Shown piece after piece: positions 35,925-47,995 of a stretch of DNA of 64,000 bases. Source of the DNA: Dryomyza anilis. Taxonomy: Eukaryota; Arthropoda; Insecta; Diptera; Dryomyzidae. The stretch lies in NCBI GenBank assembly GCA_951804985.1, contig OX638133.1:7398501-7462500 (forward strand), given 5' to 3'. Within the stretch, counting starts at the first letter, position 1; every line of letters begins with the position of its first letter. The notes under the pieces are model-generated. The model searched no databases and had not been told where the DNA came from. It saw only the letters and a program-made list of their open reading frames with translations. The translations under genes were made by a program, and so were the position numbers.

Positions 35925-36045
35925 GCCATTATTATTCATAGCCTCTTTTTGAGGGACAACATTTTATAAAACTAACATAATAAGCAGTAGTAATGTTGGA
36001 AGATGATGGCCATTAGTAAAGTAAACATAACATTCCAAAGAAAAA
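35925..36045 (+). repeat. Dispersed repeat related to 57775-57900
   Basis: Shares ATTATTCATAG, GACAACATT and AATAAGCAGTAGTAATGTTG with 57775-57900, in the same order and spacing. Both are followed by AT-rich runs. Confidence 0.55.
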
Positions 36046-36579
36046 ATAATAAAATGAAAATAATCAAAAAAAAAAAGATTTAATAATGAAAAAAAAATGT
36101 TGTTCGACATATAAAAATTTATTATAAAATATTATCAGGGACTGTTACAGTTACGAGTAATATACAAAAAAATCAAAAATAAAAATTATTTTTGAACAAA
36201 CCTTTTTTTTGTTCAGTAATAACGATTATTTTTGATTTTTAAAATTTTGCACAGAAATAAAACTCAAATTTCAATTTTTATTTTCAATCTCAAAAATAAA
36301 AATTAAAAATTAATTTTAATTTTGTTTTGCTCAAGAATAACGATTATTTTTGATTTATACTTTTTTTACTCAAAAAGAAAAATTAGGGTGCGGAATGTTC
36401 TTACGATGGAAAGGATGGATTCTAGTACTAATTTCACTAGTAATATTAGTGAACACTTTCGAAGGATCATGTGTGCTGGTGGTCAGTATTACAATTAATT
36501 TGAGACCATCGATAAATAAAACTTGAAAACATATTTCGCCTGCATCTTACTACCTGGAACACATTATACTACAAAAACA

Positions 36580-36785
36580 AGCTTCAAGTGCATCATTGAA
36601 CATTTTATGGGTGAATCTGTTCCAATGGGATTACAGAAGCATCCAGGTGCATCATTGGATTTTTTTCGGTGAATCTGTACCAATGTGATTACAGAAGCAT
36701 CCAAATGTGTCATTGGAATTATTTTGGGTGAATAAATTCCAAAAGTATTACAAAAGCATCCAAGTACGTCATTGGAATGCTGTAT
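36580..36785. repeat. Tandem units of about 60-65 bp inside the foldback
   Basis: Three to four copies of CATCATTGGA, GGGTGAATCTGTTCCAATG, ATTACAGAAGCATCCA. They create a spurious minus-strand frame (36564-36857). Confidence 0.75.
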
Positions 36786-37123
36786 TGAAACTTTTTTTGT
36801 TTGAAATTTTCTATTGAAGCAATATCTATGATTCTTGAAAAAGATTAATCCAAACAAGTTTTATTGACGCTTATGGATGTGAAGTTATGACCATTGGAAC
36901 ATATTCACACAAAAATTCTCCAATGACATAGTCGGATGTGTCTATATTCCTATTCGTGCAATATAAGTTCCAATTTATAGGAACGTGGACCTTTTTTTGT
37001 ATGAGAGTTGGCCGGTAAACTGCAGTTCTACCCATATTTAGACGAAACAGATTCGTCATTTGAAACTTTCCAAGGGATATAGATACTCGTACTTTGGCAC
37101 ATGGAATTTCACCAGTAATACTG

Positions 37124-37403
37124 TAGCGTCGATAGTTCAATTGGTTAGTGGTTTCGACTACGAGCCGAAATGTTCATGGTTCGATCGCAGCGACTGTCAA
37201 TACCAAATATGGATATATTTTTCTCTACAACGTTACCTCTCGGCAGTCCATGCAAACCTAAGTGAGAAAATATTGCCTAAAAAACTCTGACCCCGCCGTT
37301 CGGCATTAAACTGTAGGTCCCACCACTTTGAGTACAAATATAACCCGCACAGCTCAAATGGTTATTGGGTTGTTCAGAACTGTAGCGCCAAACTATTATT
37401 ATT
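37124..37403 (+). mobile_element. tRNA-derived SINE, copy 2, diverged
   Basis: Head GTAGCGTCGATAGTTCAATT retains an A-box-like TAGTTCAATTGG and a B-box-like GGTTCGATCGC. The body matches copies 1 and 3 (CGTTACCTCTCGGCAGTC, GTAGGTCCCACCACTTTGAG, TGTAGCGCCAAACTATTATT). Near-duplicate flanks AGTAATACTG (37114-37123) and AGTAATATTG (37404-37413) are the target duplication, one mismatch apart, so this copy is older than the one at 7935. Confidence 0.85.
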
Positions 37404-37745
37404 AGTAATATTGACCACCAGCACACGTAATTCTTCTAATACAAATGAGTATTAGAGTCTGTCCTTTTAATTTTATAAACATTATTTTTGATGTACAACA
37501 AATTGCGCACAACGCTCCGCACCCTAATTTTTATTTTTGAGTAAAAAAAGTATAAATTAAAAAAATAATCGTTATTCTTGAACAAAAAAATAAAAATTAA
37601 TTTTTAATTTTTATTATTGATTTTTTAAAGTAAAAATTGAAATTTGAGTTTTATTTCTGAGCAAGCAAACAAAAAATTTAAAAATAATTGTTATTTTTTG
37701 ATTTTTTTCCGTATAAATCAAAAAATAAAAATCTTTGCAGATTTC

Positions 37746-38372
37746 AATTCTGCATGCGAAATTAATTGATTCTGTATTCTCAAAATTAGCGTAACCTTGT
37801 ATAACACGTTGATTTTTTTCATTTAAAAAAATAAGAATAACCGTTATTTATGGTCACTGAATATTATATGATTTTCTTATACATTTTTAATTTTTTTTTT
37901 AATTTCAATATTAATGAAAATTCCTTAAAGTAAGAATGATAAAAAAAATAAAATGCAAATCAATATTTGAATTTTTATTGCACATCATCATAGACACATC
38001 ATAGACCTCTTCACTGCAGTTTTGTTTTGTTTGTGTTTTGTTTTGACAGTACTTGATGCTTTGTTGTTGTGAACAACACATTCATTCGATTTTCAAGCAT
38101 ACACTAAGAAAACGAAAGTTTGTTGAAAAGTATTAGAGCCTTAAACAACATTGCAGTTGCAAATTATTCAAGTCAAATATTTGACACTTTTTGTGATATT
38201 TAGACAATATTAATAGTTTTGCTACAAAAGCATTAATATCTGTGGAATAAGTGAATATTTGAAGCAATGCCTATTTCTCTTGTAGTTGCAGTGAATCTAC
38301 CACAAATATGACATTTTTCGTGATGTTTATAAGAAACATTTCACAAATAAAACAAAATATGTTATGTTTACA
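37746..38372. other. AT-rich spacer
   Basis: No recognised feature. A somewhat less AT-rich patch lies at 38010-38110. Confidence 0.4.
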
Positions 38373-39163
38373 CACGAGCAGTCAGCGCAGCATTCTCCAG
38401 ATTGGAGAAAGAGTCGCGTCGAATGGGTCTAGCGGTGAACGAGGACAAGACGAAGTTCCTTGTGTCAACAAGCAAAAAAGAGTCCGTGCGTCTTGGACAA
38501 AAAGCTGATTTTGACACCCACAAGTTCGACATTGTGAAGGACTTCGTCTGTCTGGGATCCAGCGTAAACAGCAACAACGACGTCAGCCTGGAGATCAAAC
38601 GGAGAATAACTCTTGCCAACAGGTGCTACTTTGGGCTCAGTAGGCAATTGAGAAGCAGAGCCCTCTCTCGCCGGACAAAAATAACGCTCTACAAGTCACT
38701 CATCATGCCCGTCCTACTTTATGGTGCAGAAACATGGACGCTGGCCACCACCGATGAGAGAGTACTGGGAGCGTTCGAGAGAAAGATTCTCCGTAAAATC
38801 TTTGGCCCTATCTGCTTTGCTAACGAGTATAGAATCAGGATGAACCACGAGCTGTATGAGTTATTCGACGACATTGACATAGTCAAGCGCATCAAGATCC
38901 AGCGGCTTCGCTGGCTAGGTCATGTCGAACGAATGGATGAAAACACTCCAGTCAAGAAGGTGCTTGAATCGAAACTCGAAGGTGGACAGCGTAGAAGAGG
39001 GCGTCCAAATCTGCGTTGGAAAGACCAAGTTGAGGACAACCTGGCAACGCTTGGTATTTCTAACTGGCGTCAGCGCGCGCAAAGCAGATCCGACTGGCGC
39101 GGCTTCATCTCAGCGACCAAAACCGATCCACGGTTGTAAGGGCCATTTAAGTAAGTAAGTAAG
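38373..39163 (+). pseudogene. RTE-type LINE, copy 1, severely 5'-truncated
   Basis: The open frame to the TAA at 39137-39139 encodes only the end of the reverse-transcriptase polyprotein, from just after the YADD box. Visible are MGLAVNEDKTKFLVST, YGAETWTL, ERKILRKIFGPI, RLRWLGHVERM and GRPNLRWKDQVEDN, the C-terminal pattern of RTE-clade LINEs. The 3' end is a short GTAA run, typical of RTE tails. Target duplication TATGTTTACA flanks it (38363-38372 and 39164-39173). The frame is intact but cannot act alone. Nearly identical to copy 2, so insertion is recent. Confidence 0.9.
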
Positions 39164-39173
39164 TATGTTTACA

Positions 39174-40143
39174 AATTATTTAAATTTTTGCAGCAAATTT
39201 ATTTGTATTTCCCTCATATTGGAATTGTTAAAGCGAGTAGTATTTTAGATACAGTAACACTTTCAATAACATTCTGTACATATCGAAAATCCTATCGGTC
39301 ATCGATGGTCCTGACCTGACATATGGAAATCATTGAGGAATCATTGATTTCCCACTGGGATGTTAACAAATTATATATGTTTATCTTCTGATATAATTTA
39401 GAATTTGATAACTAACCTTTAATAGAAAACCGTTTTCTGATAATGGTTGTTATTTCTGCAAAAAAGGCATTCTTAAAATCTTTGCTGTGACTGTAAACAT
39501 AATGATTATCACTATAATGTTCAGTTAGGATCATTTAATGATTGTTATCATTATTGTTGTAATTGCAACAATCATACAAAATGAGGTTACTTAGAAAAAA
39601 TGATATTTACAACAATAATAATTTCTATCAATAAATGTTGGGACCATTTAATGATTGTTATTATATTATTTTAATTGTAATAATTATTATTGTAATTGGA
39701 AACAATGAGAAAAACTTGATGATTACAATAATAATAATTGCAATCAAAATATAATGCCGCTAGAACATGATGTATTGATGATGTTTTTTATCAGCATGTA
39801 ATTACTATAATCACACCTAAGTCGCGTTTTACTTAAAGACTAGGTAATGAGTATGGCAAACATTAATCAAATGAGTGATGATTGCCAGTATAATAATAAC
39901 AAAAATACAATATCTGCAAACATATTACTGTTCTGACAGCCAGACATCATTATAATTATTTTTGCCATAATCATAAACTACTTTTATCATATATCAACAA
40001 TACGATCGACAGTGATTCCACGATTCCTGCCATCATATAATTGGAATGCGCAACAAGTTTCCAATGTTTTAATCATATAAATGATCAAAAGAAAACAAAG
40101 GACAGAAATTCATGAAAAGTACATCATGTAACTGTCTCCACAA
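39174..40143. other. AT-rich spacer with ATAATAATT-rich words
   Basis: 39520-39760 contains loosely repeated ATTTAATGATTGTTAT and TGTAATTGCAACAAT words. No gene. Confidence 0.45.
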
Positions 40144-40357
40144 TAATGCTTTAATTATATAATAGTGTAAACAATATCATCTTCCATACTATCAATCATA
40201 TTATCACTTAAATTTTCATTAAGAAGTAGTTTGTGATTTATTAAATGACAAACTACTTCTTAATGAAAATTTAAGTGAAAATATGATTTTTAGTATGGAA
40301 CCAGATCTTGTTTACACTTTTATTATGGCAAACGTGTTATATAATTAAAGCATTATT
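40144..40357. repeat. Palindromic foldback element
   Basis: AATAATGCTTTAATTATATA at the left returns as TATATAATTAAAGCATTATT at the right. The centre pairs ATTTTCATTAAGAAGTAGTT with AACTACTTCTTAATGAAAAT around a turn at about 40240. About 214 bp, non-coding. It lies just upstream of RTE copy 2. Confidence 0.8.
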
Positions 40358-40379
40358 TACTATTGGTTACTATTACCAA

Positions 40380-42073
40380 AATCCGGAGCCTCTTCCTGTA
40401 AAGATCAGAACGGAAATCTAGTGACAGATATCCAGAGCACACTGAAAATATGGAGGGATCACTTCTCTAAACTGCTGACCGGTGATGATGACCTCAATTC
40501 CACCGATAGAGAAGCAAACCCGGCAACCCCAGTACTTGATGACGACGTTGAGATTCCTCCACCCGACCATGACGAGGTCAGAACAGCCATTGCTCGGCTG
40601 AAAAACAACAAAGCCGCAGGTGCTGATGGCCTGCCTTCTGAATTGTTTAAGACCGGAGGCGAAGAGCTAATAGAGAGCATGCACGAGCTCGTAAGCAGAA
40701 TATGGTCTGATGAAAGCATGCCAAGTGACTGGAACCTCAGTGTACTCTGCCCAATCCTTAAGAAAGGGGGATCCCACTATCTGCGCCAACTACCGTGGGA
40801 TCAGCCTACTCAATATCGCATACAAGGTTCTAACGAGCGTATTATGTGAAAGACTGAAGTCCATCGTCAACAGACTGATTGGACCTTATCAGTGGGGCTT
40901 CAGACCTGGAAAGTCCACCATAGACCAGATTTTCACATTGCGCCTAATCCAGGAAAAGACCCTAGAAAAACAGATCGACACCTACCACCTATTAGTCGAC
41001 TATAAAGCCGCCTTCGACACTCCGATAAGGGAACGATTATACGCCGCAATGTCTGAGTTCGGTATACCTGCGAAACTTATAAGGCTTTGCAGGATGACCC
41101 TGAGCAACACACGTTGCTCAGTGTGAATTGGAAAAGACCTCTCCGAGCCATTTCATATCAGACAGGGTGACTCCCTATCGTGCGACTTTTTTAACTTATT
41201 GATGGAGAAAATAGTTCGAGCTGCCGAACTCCGTCAAAGCGGCACTATCCTCAACAAAAGTGTCATGCTGCTCGCATATGCCGACGATATTGATATCATT
41301 GGCAGGAGCACACGAGCAGTCAGCGCAGCATTCTCCAGATTGGAGAATGGGTCTAGCGGTGAACGAGGACAAGACGAAGTTCCTTGTGTCAACAAACAAA
41401 AAAGAGTCCGTGCGTTTTGGACAAAAAGCTGATTTTGACACCCACAAGTTCGACATTGTGAAGGACTTCGTCTATCTGGGATCCAGCGTAAACAGCAACA
41501 ACGACGTCAGCCTGGAGATCAAACGGAGAATAACTCTTGCCAACAGGTGCTACTTTGGGCTCAGTAGGCAATTGAGAAGCAGAGCCCTCTCTCGCCGGAC
41601 AAAAATAACGCTCTACAAGTCACTCATCACGCCCGTCCTACTTTATGGTGCAGAAACATGGACGCTGGCCACCACCGATGAGAGAGTACTGGGAGCGTTC
41701 GAGAGAAAGATTCTCCGTAAAATCTTTGGCCCTATCTGCTTTGCTAACGAGTATAGAATCAGGATGAACCACGAGCTGTATGAGTTATTCGACGACATTG
41801 ACATAGTCAAGCGCATCAAGATCCAGGTCATGTCGAACGAATGGATGAAAACACTCCAGCCAAGAAGGTGCTTGAATCGAAACTCGAAGGTGGACAGCGT
41901 AGAAGAAGGCGTCCAAAACTGCGTTGGAAAGACCAAGTTGAGGACAACCTGGCAACGCTTGGTATTTCTAACTGGCGTCAGCGCGCGCAAAGCAGATCCG
42001 ACTGGCGCGGCTTCATCTCAGCGGCCAAAACCGACCCACGGTTGTAAGGGCCATTTAAGTAAGTAAGTAAGTA
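40380..42073 (+). pseudogene. RTE-type LINE, copy 2, 5'-truncated and broken
   Basis: Carries the reverse-transcriptase domain: KNNKAAGADGLPSELFK (about 40605), ANYRGISLLNIAYKVL, GPYQWGFRPGKSTIDQIF and the catalytic LLAYADDIDII (YADD at 41277-41288). The RTE C-terminal end follows. Lesions: a +1 shift in a G run near 40765, a TGA at about 41124, a 14-nt deletion near 41346 and a 16-nt deletion near 41826, both deletions relative to copy 1. The endonuclease part is missing. It ends in a GTAA run. Target duplication GTTACTATTACCAA lies at 40366-40379 and 42074-42087. Confidence 0.92.
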
Positions 42074-42087
42074 GTTACTATTACCAA

Positions 42088-42744
42088 TTTTACATAATAC
42101 TAAATTAAAATAAAATGTGTGAAACTAAAAAAAGTTGAATTTAAATTATAATAAACATAAAGTTCATATTTAATTAGTATCTTATATCTACTTCAAATTA
42201 TATCATAATCCCACAACTAAACGCAAAAGTAGACAAAACAATTAAGTTGAATTCGTTCCGTAAATATTGCGTATACGTCATGTTGAATTTTTATGAAACA
42301 ATTAAAAATGCGCCAAACACGAATGTTGCTGGTGTTGATGGTGTTGCTGTTAATCCCTACATATAATGTGAAATTTAATAACGTGCTGATAAAAAATGCT
42401 TTCCAATAAAAATGTAATCGATGCCAATAATTTTTAACAAGAAATAATATAAATTTCGACGCACATTGTTTTCATTTTAGAAATGTTGCAATAAATTTAC
42501 ACACTCATCGTTGGCAACAGGAGCCGTCGAAGCAACAGCAGCAGCAGAAATAGTAGGAGCAATATTGCCGACAGCACTATAGCAACGCCATCAATAGCAG
42601 CAGCAGCAACGACGACGACGACACCTCATTCTCCCTGGACATCCTTGCACACTTCGGCTGCTTTGTCGCCTTCACTTCCTGCTTGTTAAGCAGTTTTCAA
42701 CAAGCGCTCGTTTACAATGTGAATCTTTTTAAGGATGTGCGCAC
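42088..42744. other. AT-rich spacer with trinucleotide-rich patch
   Basis: 42485-42650 holds CAGCAGCAG and CGACGACGAC runs (AGCAACAGCAGCAGCAGAAA, GCAACGACGACGACGAC). No continuous frame links them to an exon with known signature. Confidence 0.45.
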
Positions 42745-45130
42745 ACTGATAAAAAGGTATAAATTATAATATTAACAAATTTATGAATACACCCTTGATG
42801 ATTTTTGTCATAAGCATTATGAAAATTTCATTAATATAACGAAATTTTGTGAGAAAATTTAATTCATCAATATAAGATGCATAGTTTATAGTCTTTTTAA
42901 ATTTGAACATCAATATTACGAAGTATTCTGCAATATAATGAAGTGTTCATCAATATTATGCATCAACTATGTCTCAAGTTCATAATACTAATGCACGTAT
43001 CATAATATTTATGAATATTTCATAATAATGAGGATCGTATGATACTATTTATAAACATTTCGTAATATCAATGAATATTACAGAATATTGATGAATATTT
43101 TATAAGATTAATGTATCAAAATATGCATAATTAATTCAAAATATACATTTAAGCTCAACCTCTTAGAAAAACTCATAGTAATGATGTAAATTCCATAGTA
43201 TTGAAGAATAAATTCATAAATACTATAAATTCATTGATGTACATTTCGTAGTATTGAAGAATAAATACATAAATACTATAAATTCAATAAATTCAATATC
43301 TTATTTTGCTAAATAAACAATTTAATTAAATGTACTTGCAATTATAAACTAGTTTCAATTAGCTGATGTATAATATTGATGGAAACTTCATTATGTTAAA
43401 GAGCAAATAATATAAATGTACATATTCATACAAAACTAGAAATATTTTCATCTTATTTTGATGAACAAATCAAGTTTATGAGGAACATTTTACAATATTG
43501 ATGAAACTTTCTTAATATTGGGAATATATTAAAATATTAATTAACATAATATATTAAAATATGTAAAATTCATTTTAAAAACATACATTAAAATTCTACT
43601 TCTAAAAACATATAATATTGATGTACATTTCATAATATTGATAAATAAATTCATAAATACTTTAAATTCATTATTTAATTTTAATAAATATACTAAATTT
43701 AAAAATCTACTTCCAATAATAAATCTATATTCAAATAACAGATGCATAATATAGATGAACAATTTAATATATTGCAAAACATTTCATAATATAGATGTAC
43801 AAATTCATTCTGCTTTTTATATTGATGAATAAATCAAGTTAATAAGAAAAATTAAAAAAGTAATTTGATATTTTTAAAATAATAATGAATTTTTCATAAC
43901 ATTTCATAATACTAATATGTTTTAGGTTAATGTACAAATTTATAACTTATAAGGTTCAATTAAGATGGAATTCATAAAAGTCTAATATTGATGAATAAAA
44001 AATGTACATAAAGAGACAAAGAAATCAATCAAAATTATATATTAAATTTTCATAATAAGAATTCCATGTATCGATGAATATTCTATAATACTGATGAAGA
44101 ATTCATTATTTTGCCTTTAAATTCTTTTAGTATGAAAAATTCATTCAAATTAAGACAACTACTAAATGAAAATTTTTAAAATGCTAATACTGAAACAATC
44201 AAAAAAAAAAATTAAAAACTACTTAATGAAGAAATTTGTATAACAGTTCTAAAGTTTATGAATCATTTCATATTTTTGATGAATATTTCATTATACTGAT
44301 GAAAAAAGTCATTATTTTGGCTTGTATTATTTCAAACTTATAAATGCATAACTTGTCATAATATTGATGAATATTTAAAAATAAATATGAATAAATTCAT
44401 AAACTCAATGAACTTTTCGTAATGAATAAAAAAAGTGCAACATATTTTATATAAAAAATATATTCGTTCAAACTCTATCAATTCAAAATAAACCGATCAT
44501 TATAGAGATGTTGGAATACATTCATATTATGAATTCTTCATTTAATATCAATGAATAAAACATAAAATTGATGTATTTAATAGTTGCTTGAATTTTGATG
44601 AACAAAATATTGATGAATATTTAAAACTAAATATTAATAAATTCATAAATTCAATGAATTTTTCAAAATGAATAAAAAATGAGCTACATATATTATGTAA
44701 AAAATATATTCATTCAAACTCAACCAATTCAAAATAAACCGATCATGATAGTGATGTTGAAATACATTAATATTATGAATTCTGCATTTAATATCAATGA
44801 ATAATACATAAAATTGAATATTGTATTGAATAATACATAAAATTGATGTATTGAATAGTTGCTTGAATTTTGATGAACAAAATCATCTGTATAATATTGA
44901 TGAATATTTAAAAATAAATATTAATAAATTCAAAAAATTCAATGAATTTTTCATAATGAATGAAAAATGTGCTACATATTTTATATAAAAAATATATTCA
45001 TTCAAACTCTATCAATTCAAAATAAACCGATCATTGTAGTGATGTTGGAATACATTCATATTATGAATTCTTCATTTAATATCAATGAATAATACATAAA
45101 ATTGATGTATTTAGTTTGATAATGAATTTG
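42745..45130. repeat. Degenerate ATTGATGAATA/ATTCATAATATT array, 2.4 kb
   Basis: Words ATTGATGAATA, TTCATAATATT and AATTCATAAATA recur at irregular 20-60 bp spacing throughout. They resemble the interior of family A. From about 44370 to 45130 there are three larger direct copies of about 235-290 bp, each with TATATAAAAAATATATTC, AATTCAAAATAAACCGATCA and AATATCAATGAATAA. No coding sequence. Confidence 0.7.
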
Positions 45131-45199
45131 ATTTGACAAGGAATTTTGATGTACAAATTCATCTGTATTATGCAGTTTTTTATTTTGTCTGTACAACAG

Positions 45200-45319
45200 C
45201 CGCAGGAAAGACGCCAAATGCGCGCTGAATTGAAACAGGAAGTGGGTGCCGCAGCACAGCACCACCGGAAGCGGCGCTGGATGGATGGCACACGCACATT
45301 TATTGCGGATTTATTGTAA
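45200..45319 (+). CDS. Candidate terminal coding exon, 39 codons, unrecognised
   Basis: A pyrimidine-rich tract (TTTTTTATTTTGTCTGTACAACAG) ends in a consensus acceptor at 45199. Only one of the three following frames stays open past a few codons. It begins PQERRQMRAELKQEVG, contains a basic HHRKRRW run, and ends FIADLL with TAA at 45317-45319. GC content jumps relative to the flanks. No upstream exon can be chosen because the 2.4 kb before it is repeat. The minus strand also has an open frame here, so strand and coding status are uncertain. Confidence 0.33.
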   Translation, partial: PQERRQMRAELKQEVGAAAQHHRKRRWMDGTRTFIADLL

Positions 45320-46193
45320 TGCTATGTGGCGTTGCGAACGATGGCTTTGCCATCAGATATTATAATCGCATCGCATTCTTCGTCAGCATAGTAGTTGTTC
45401 TTGTTGTAGTTACTTGTTAAATCAAAAGCACCGACAACGATACCAACACCAGCATACATACCAACAAATAGGCACATCAATTCACACTCATACACACACA
45501 CACACTAATGTCACACATTTACACTCACTTAGTCATGAATGCGACGACGACTATCTTTTTACATTGACTGTGGTTGTCTGTCTTTTTTCTACTCTATTAT
45601 TTTTCTATTCCATTATTTCTGTTTTTGCAGAATTATTAAGTGTTTCTGAAGCTTGCCACGTTCGATTTTATCTACGTCGAGTTCATAATTCGTATTTGGT
45701 TTTTAGTTATTTAGAATTATTTTCACATTATTTAGTAGGTTCCGTATATTTATGCGCTTTTTCACTTAACTATATGGCTGAAATCGTTATGGCTACTGTT
45801 TTTACATAAAGTTTCGATTATAATATGCATTCATTTATTATTCAGCTTTTTCGGTTAATTTATTATCATATTCATATCGGTTGGGCGTTATCATTACACG
45901 TTGTGGAATTAAAACAAATAAATTATGATATGGGTTGGCGTGCTTTTTGTATAGACCTATTCAAATTATAGTCGGCATTATGAGTTATGTGATTAATTTT
46001 TATAATCAACTGGAACCTTTCGCTTGACAAATGAAAAAGGGACCGATAAATGTATGTTTTGAAATGACATTAGGAGTTATACTAAAATACATTGTGATTT
46101 TCTGTACATTCGTAAAGTATATGTACACTGAGAAGAATTTATATTTAATCGAATATAATAACAATTTCTGGAATTAAGGATTTCTGGTACGTT
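45320..46193. other. Less AT-rich unique DNA downstream of the exon candidate
   Basis: Includes ACACACACAC runs (45487-45505) and a possible acceptor TTTCTGTTTTTGCAG at about 45630. A 58-codon open stretch follows it, ending at 45809 (MAEIVMATVFT). This could be untranslated sequence or another exon; no family recognised. Confidence 0.3.
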
Positions 46194-46827
46194 CACAGAA
46201 AAAAATATGTACATCATATTGATGAATTCTGTTCTTCAAACCATGATTCATTTTATTGAAGAGCCATTCATAATATTAATGACTAATGCCATCAATGTTA
46301 TGAATGCTATCTAAATATGAAGAACGCTTGGTAACTGTCGAAAAAGTGTTCTTCATTATGATGAACTGGATGTGAAGAATTCGTTTCATCATATTAATGA
46401 TCCAAACTATAAAATACAACGTATATGTTCTGTATATTGAAGAACGCTGGTCATTAAACCAAATTTCTATCAAAATATTTTTTTTCGTTCATTTTTTGCC
46501 GTACTTTTCAGTTCTCAAGTAGTTCTTGTGTGTTATTTCTAATATAATGTTTGCTCGACATGCATAAATTAGTATTATAATTACAAGTTTTTATTAATAA
46601 AAAGATATATTTATAAAAAAATATATTTTTGAAAAAAAAATGTTTTTTGAATTTTTTTTTTTTCCAAAATATTTTTTTTCGAACACTTTTTTTTTAAATA
46701 TTTTTTTTTTCGAACAAATATTTTTTTTTTCGAACAAATATTTTTTTCGAAATTTTTTTTGGTAGTTGGTGAAAAAATTCATAATATTTATGAATAAATT
46801 CATCATATTGAAGAATTTTTTTCTGTG
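46194..46827 (+). repeat. Snapback repeat family A, best full-length copy
   Basis: 634 bp from CACAGAAAAAAATATGTACA to TTGAAGAATTTTTTTCTGTG, giving terminal inverted repeats of about 25 bp with mismatches. The interior carries AAACCATGATTCATT, TCAGTTCTCAAGTAGTTC and GCTCGACATGCATAAATTAG, then long T/A runs. No transposase. It directly abuts the foldback at 46829. Confidence 0.75.
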
Positions 46828-46828
46828 T

Positions 46829-47995
46829 GGTCACTATCATGCCAAAGGGGTGATGTGCAATTTTTGACATTTTTGTTTTTTTTACATTTTTGAATGTAGT
46901 TTTTCCTCAAGTATACTGTGCCAAAATCGCGTGTCTTTTTGATGGATATTTCTAGCCACAAAAAACAAAACCAAAAGGGCGAATTGGAAAAATTAAAAAT
47001 GTCATGCCAAAAGGACGAACCTTTTCGTTTTTCGTCATAACTTTTTATTAATACGAGATAAAATAGTGGTGTAGAGGCATTCATTGTTTGTTTTTAAAGC
47101 ATATATCAATCTGATACATTAATTGTTATTTGCAGAAAAAAATGTTAATCAAATTATTTTTAATTAATAATGCAGATAGGTGCTTTAAAAACAAACAAAA
47201 AATGCTTTTAAACCACTGCTTTATCTTGTACCAATAAAAAGTTATGGCGAAAAAATTAAAAGATACGCCCATTTGGCAGTACAAGATTTTTCAAATTTTC
47301 GAATTTTTGTTATTTGCAAGAACATACTTTTAAATAATGATGCAGATCGATAGGTGCTTTAAAAACAAACAATAAATACCTTTACACCACTATTTTATCT
47401 CGTATCAATAAAATGTTATGACGAAAAAACGAAAAGATTCGTCCTTTTGGCATGACAAGTTTTTAATTTTTTCAAATTTATTCGTTTTTTTGCTATAATT
47501 TTTTATTGATTCAAGAAAAAATAGTAGTGTAAAGGTATTAATTGCTTCTTTTTAATGCACATATCGATTGGCATCAATATTTAAATATATTTTTCCAAAC
47601 ATTTTATCCTGCAAATAATTTGTTAATAATTTGCAAATTAATGTTTGACATTTTTTTTTGTTTTAAATAATGCCAATAGATGGGCGCTTGAAAAACAAAC
47701 GTTTAATGCCTTTAAAATTCTATTTTATCTTGCTCTAATAAAATGTCAAAGCCTAAAAAACAAAAATATTTGCCTTTTGGTCAGAATATTGTCTCACAAA
47801 ATCCGTATTTATAATTCAGTAATTTGTCCAAATCCAAAGATATTTTATTAACGTTATAATAATTGATGAATAAACCAAAATTACAGAAAAATCTAAATTT
47901 TGCTAATTTTTATAGCACTTCAACTTTTAAATTTGATTTCCGAAATTTTAAAAAATGCACATTCGTCCCTTTGGTATGACAGTAACGATATATTG
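46829..47995. repeat. Foldback with internal tandem repeats (CCCTTTTGGCATGAC family)
   Basis: The left end GTCACTATCATGCCAAAGGG returns as CGTCCCTTTGGTATGACAGT at the right. Inside, blocks with GGTGCTTTAAAAACAAACAA, ATCTTGTACCAATAAAAAGT and CCCATTTGGCAGTACAAG recur two to four times at about 150-250 bp. The left arm contains the same words inverted (AACTTTTTATTAATACGAG). Related to 25265-25860. Non-coding. Confidence 0.6.

Larger units (their letters stand above)
36155..37745. repeat. Large foldback element, about 1.6 kb, with nested SINE
   Basis: The left arm (AATAACGATTATTTTTGATT, AAAATTAGGGTGCGGA at about 36380, then GTGCTGGTGGTCAGTATTAC at about 36475) returns inverted on the right (AGTAATATTGACCACCAGCAC from 37404, GCTCCGCACCCTAATTTTTA at 37514, AATAATCGTTATT after it). 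Arms are imperfect and about 330 bp. The centre holds units of about 60 bp (36580-36785) and a SINE. No coding sequence recognised. Confidence 0.65.

Noticed and set aside
36564..36857. 97-codon minus-strand frame with repeated DAPGCFCN words
   Set aside because: Encoded by the 60-bp tandem units inside the foldback; the peptide repeat mirrors the DNA repeat.
45414..45809. 131-codon frame with a hydrophobic segment
   Set aside because: It starts at TTG, runs through an ACACAC microsatellite (HTHTHT), and lacks a family match; kept only as an exon possibility in the spacer note.
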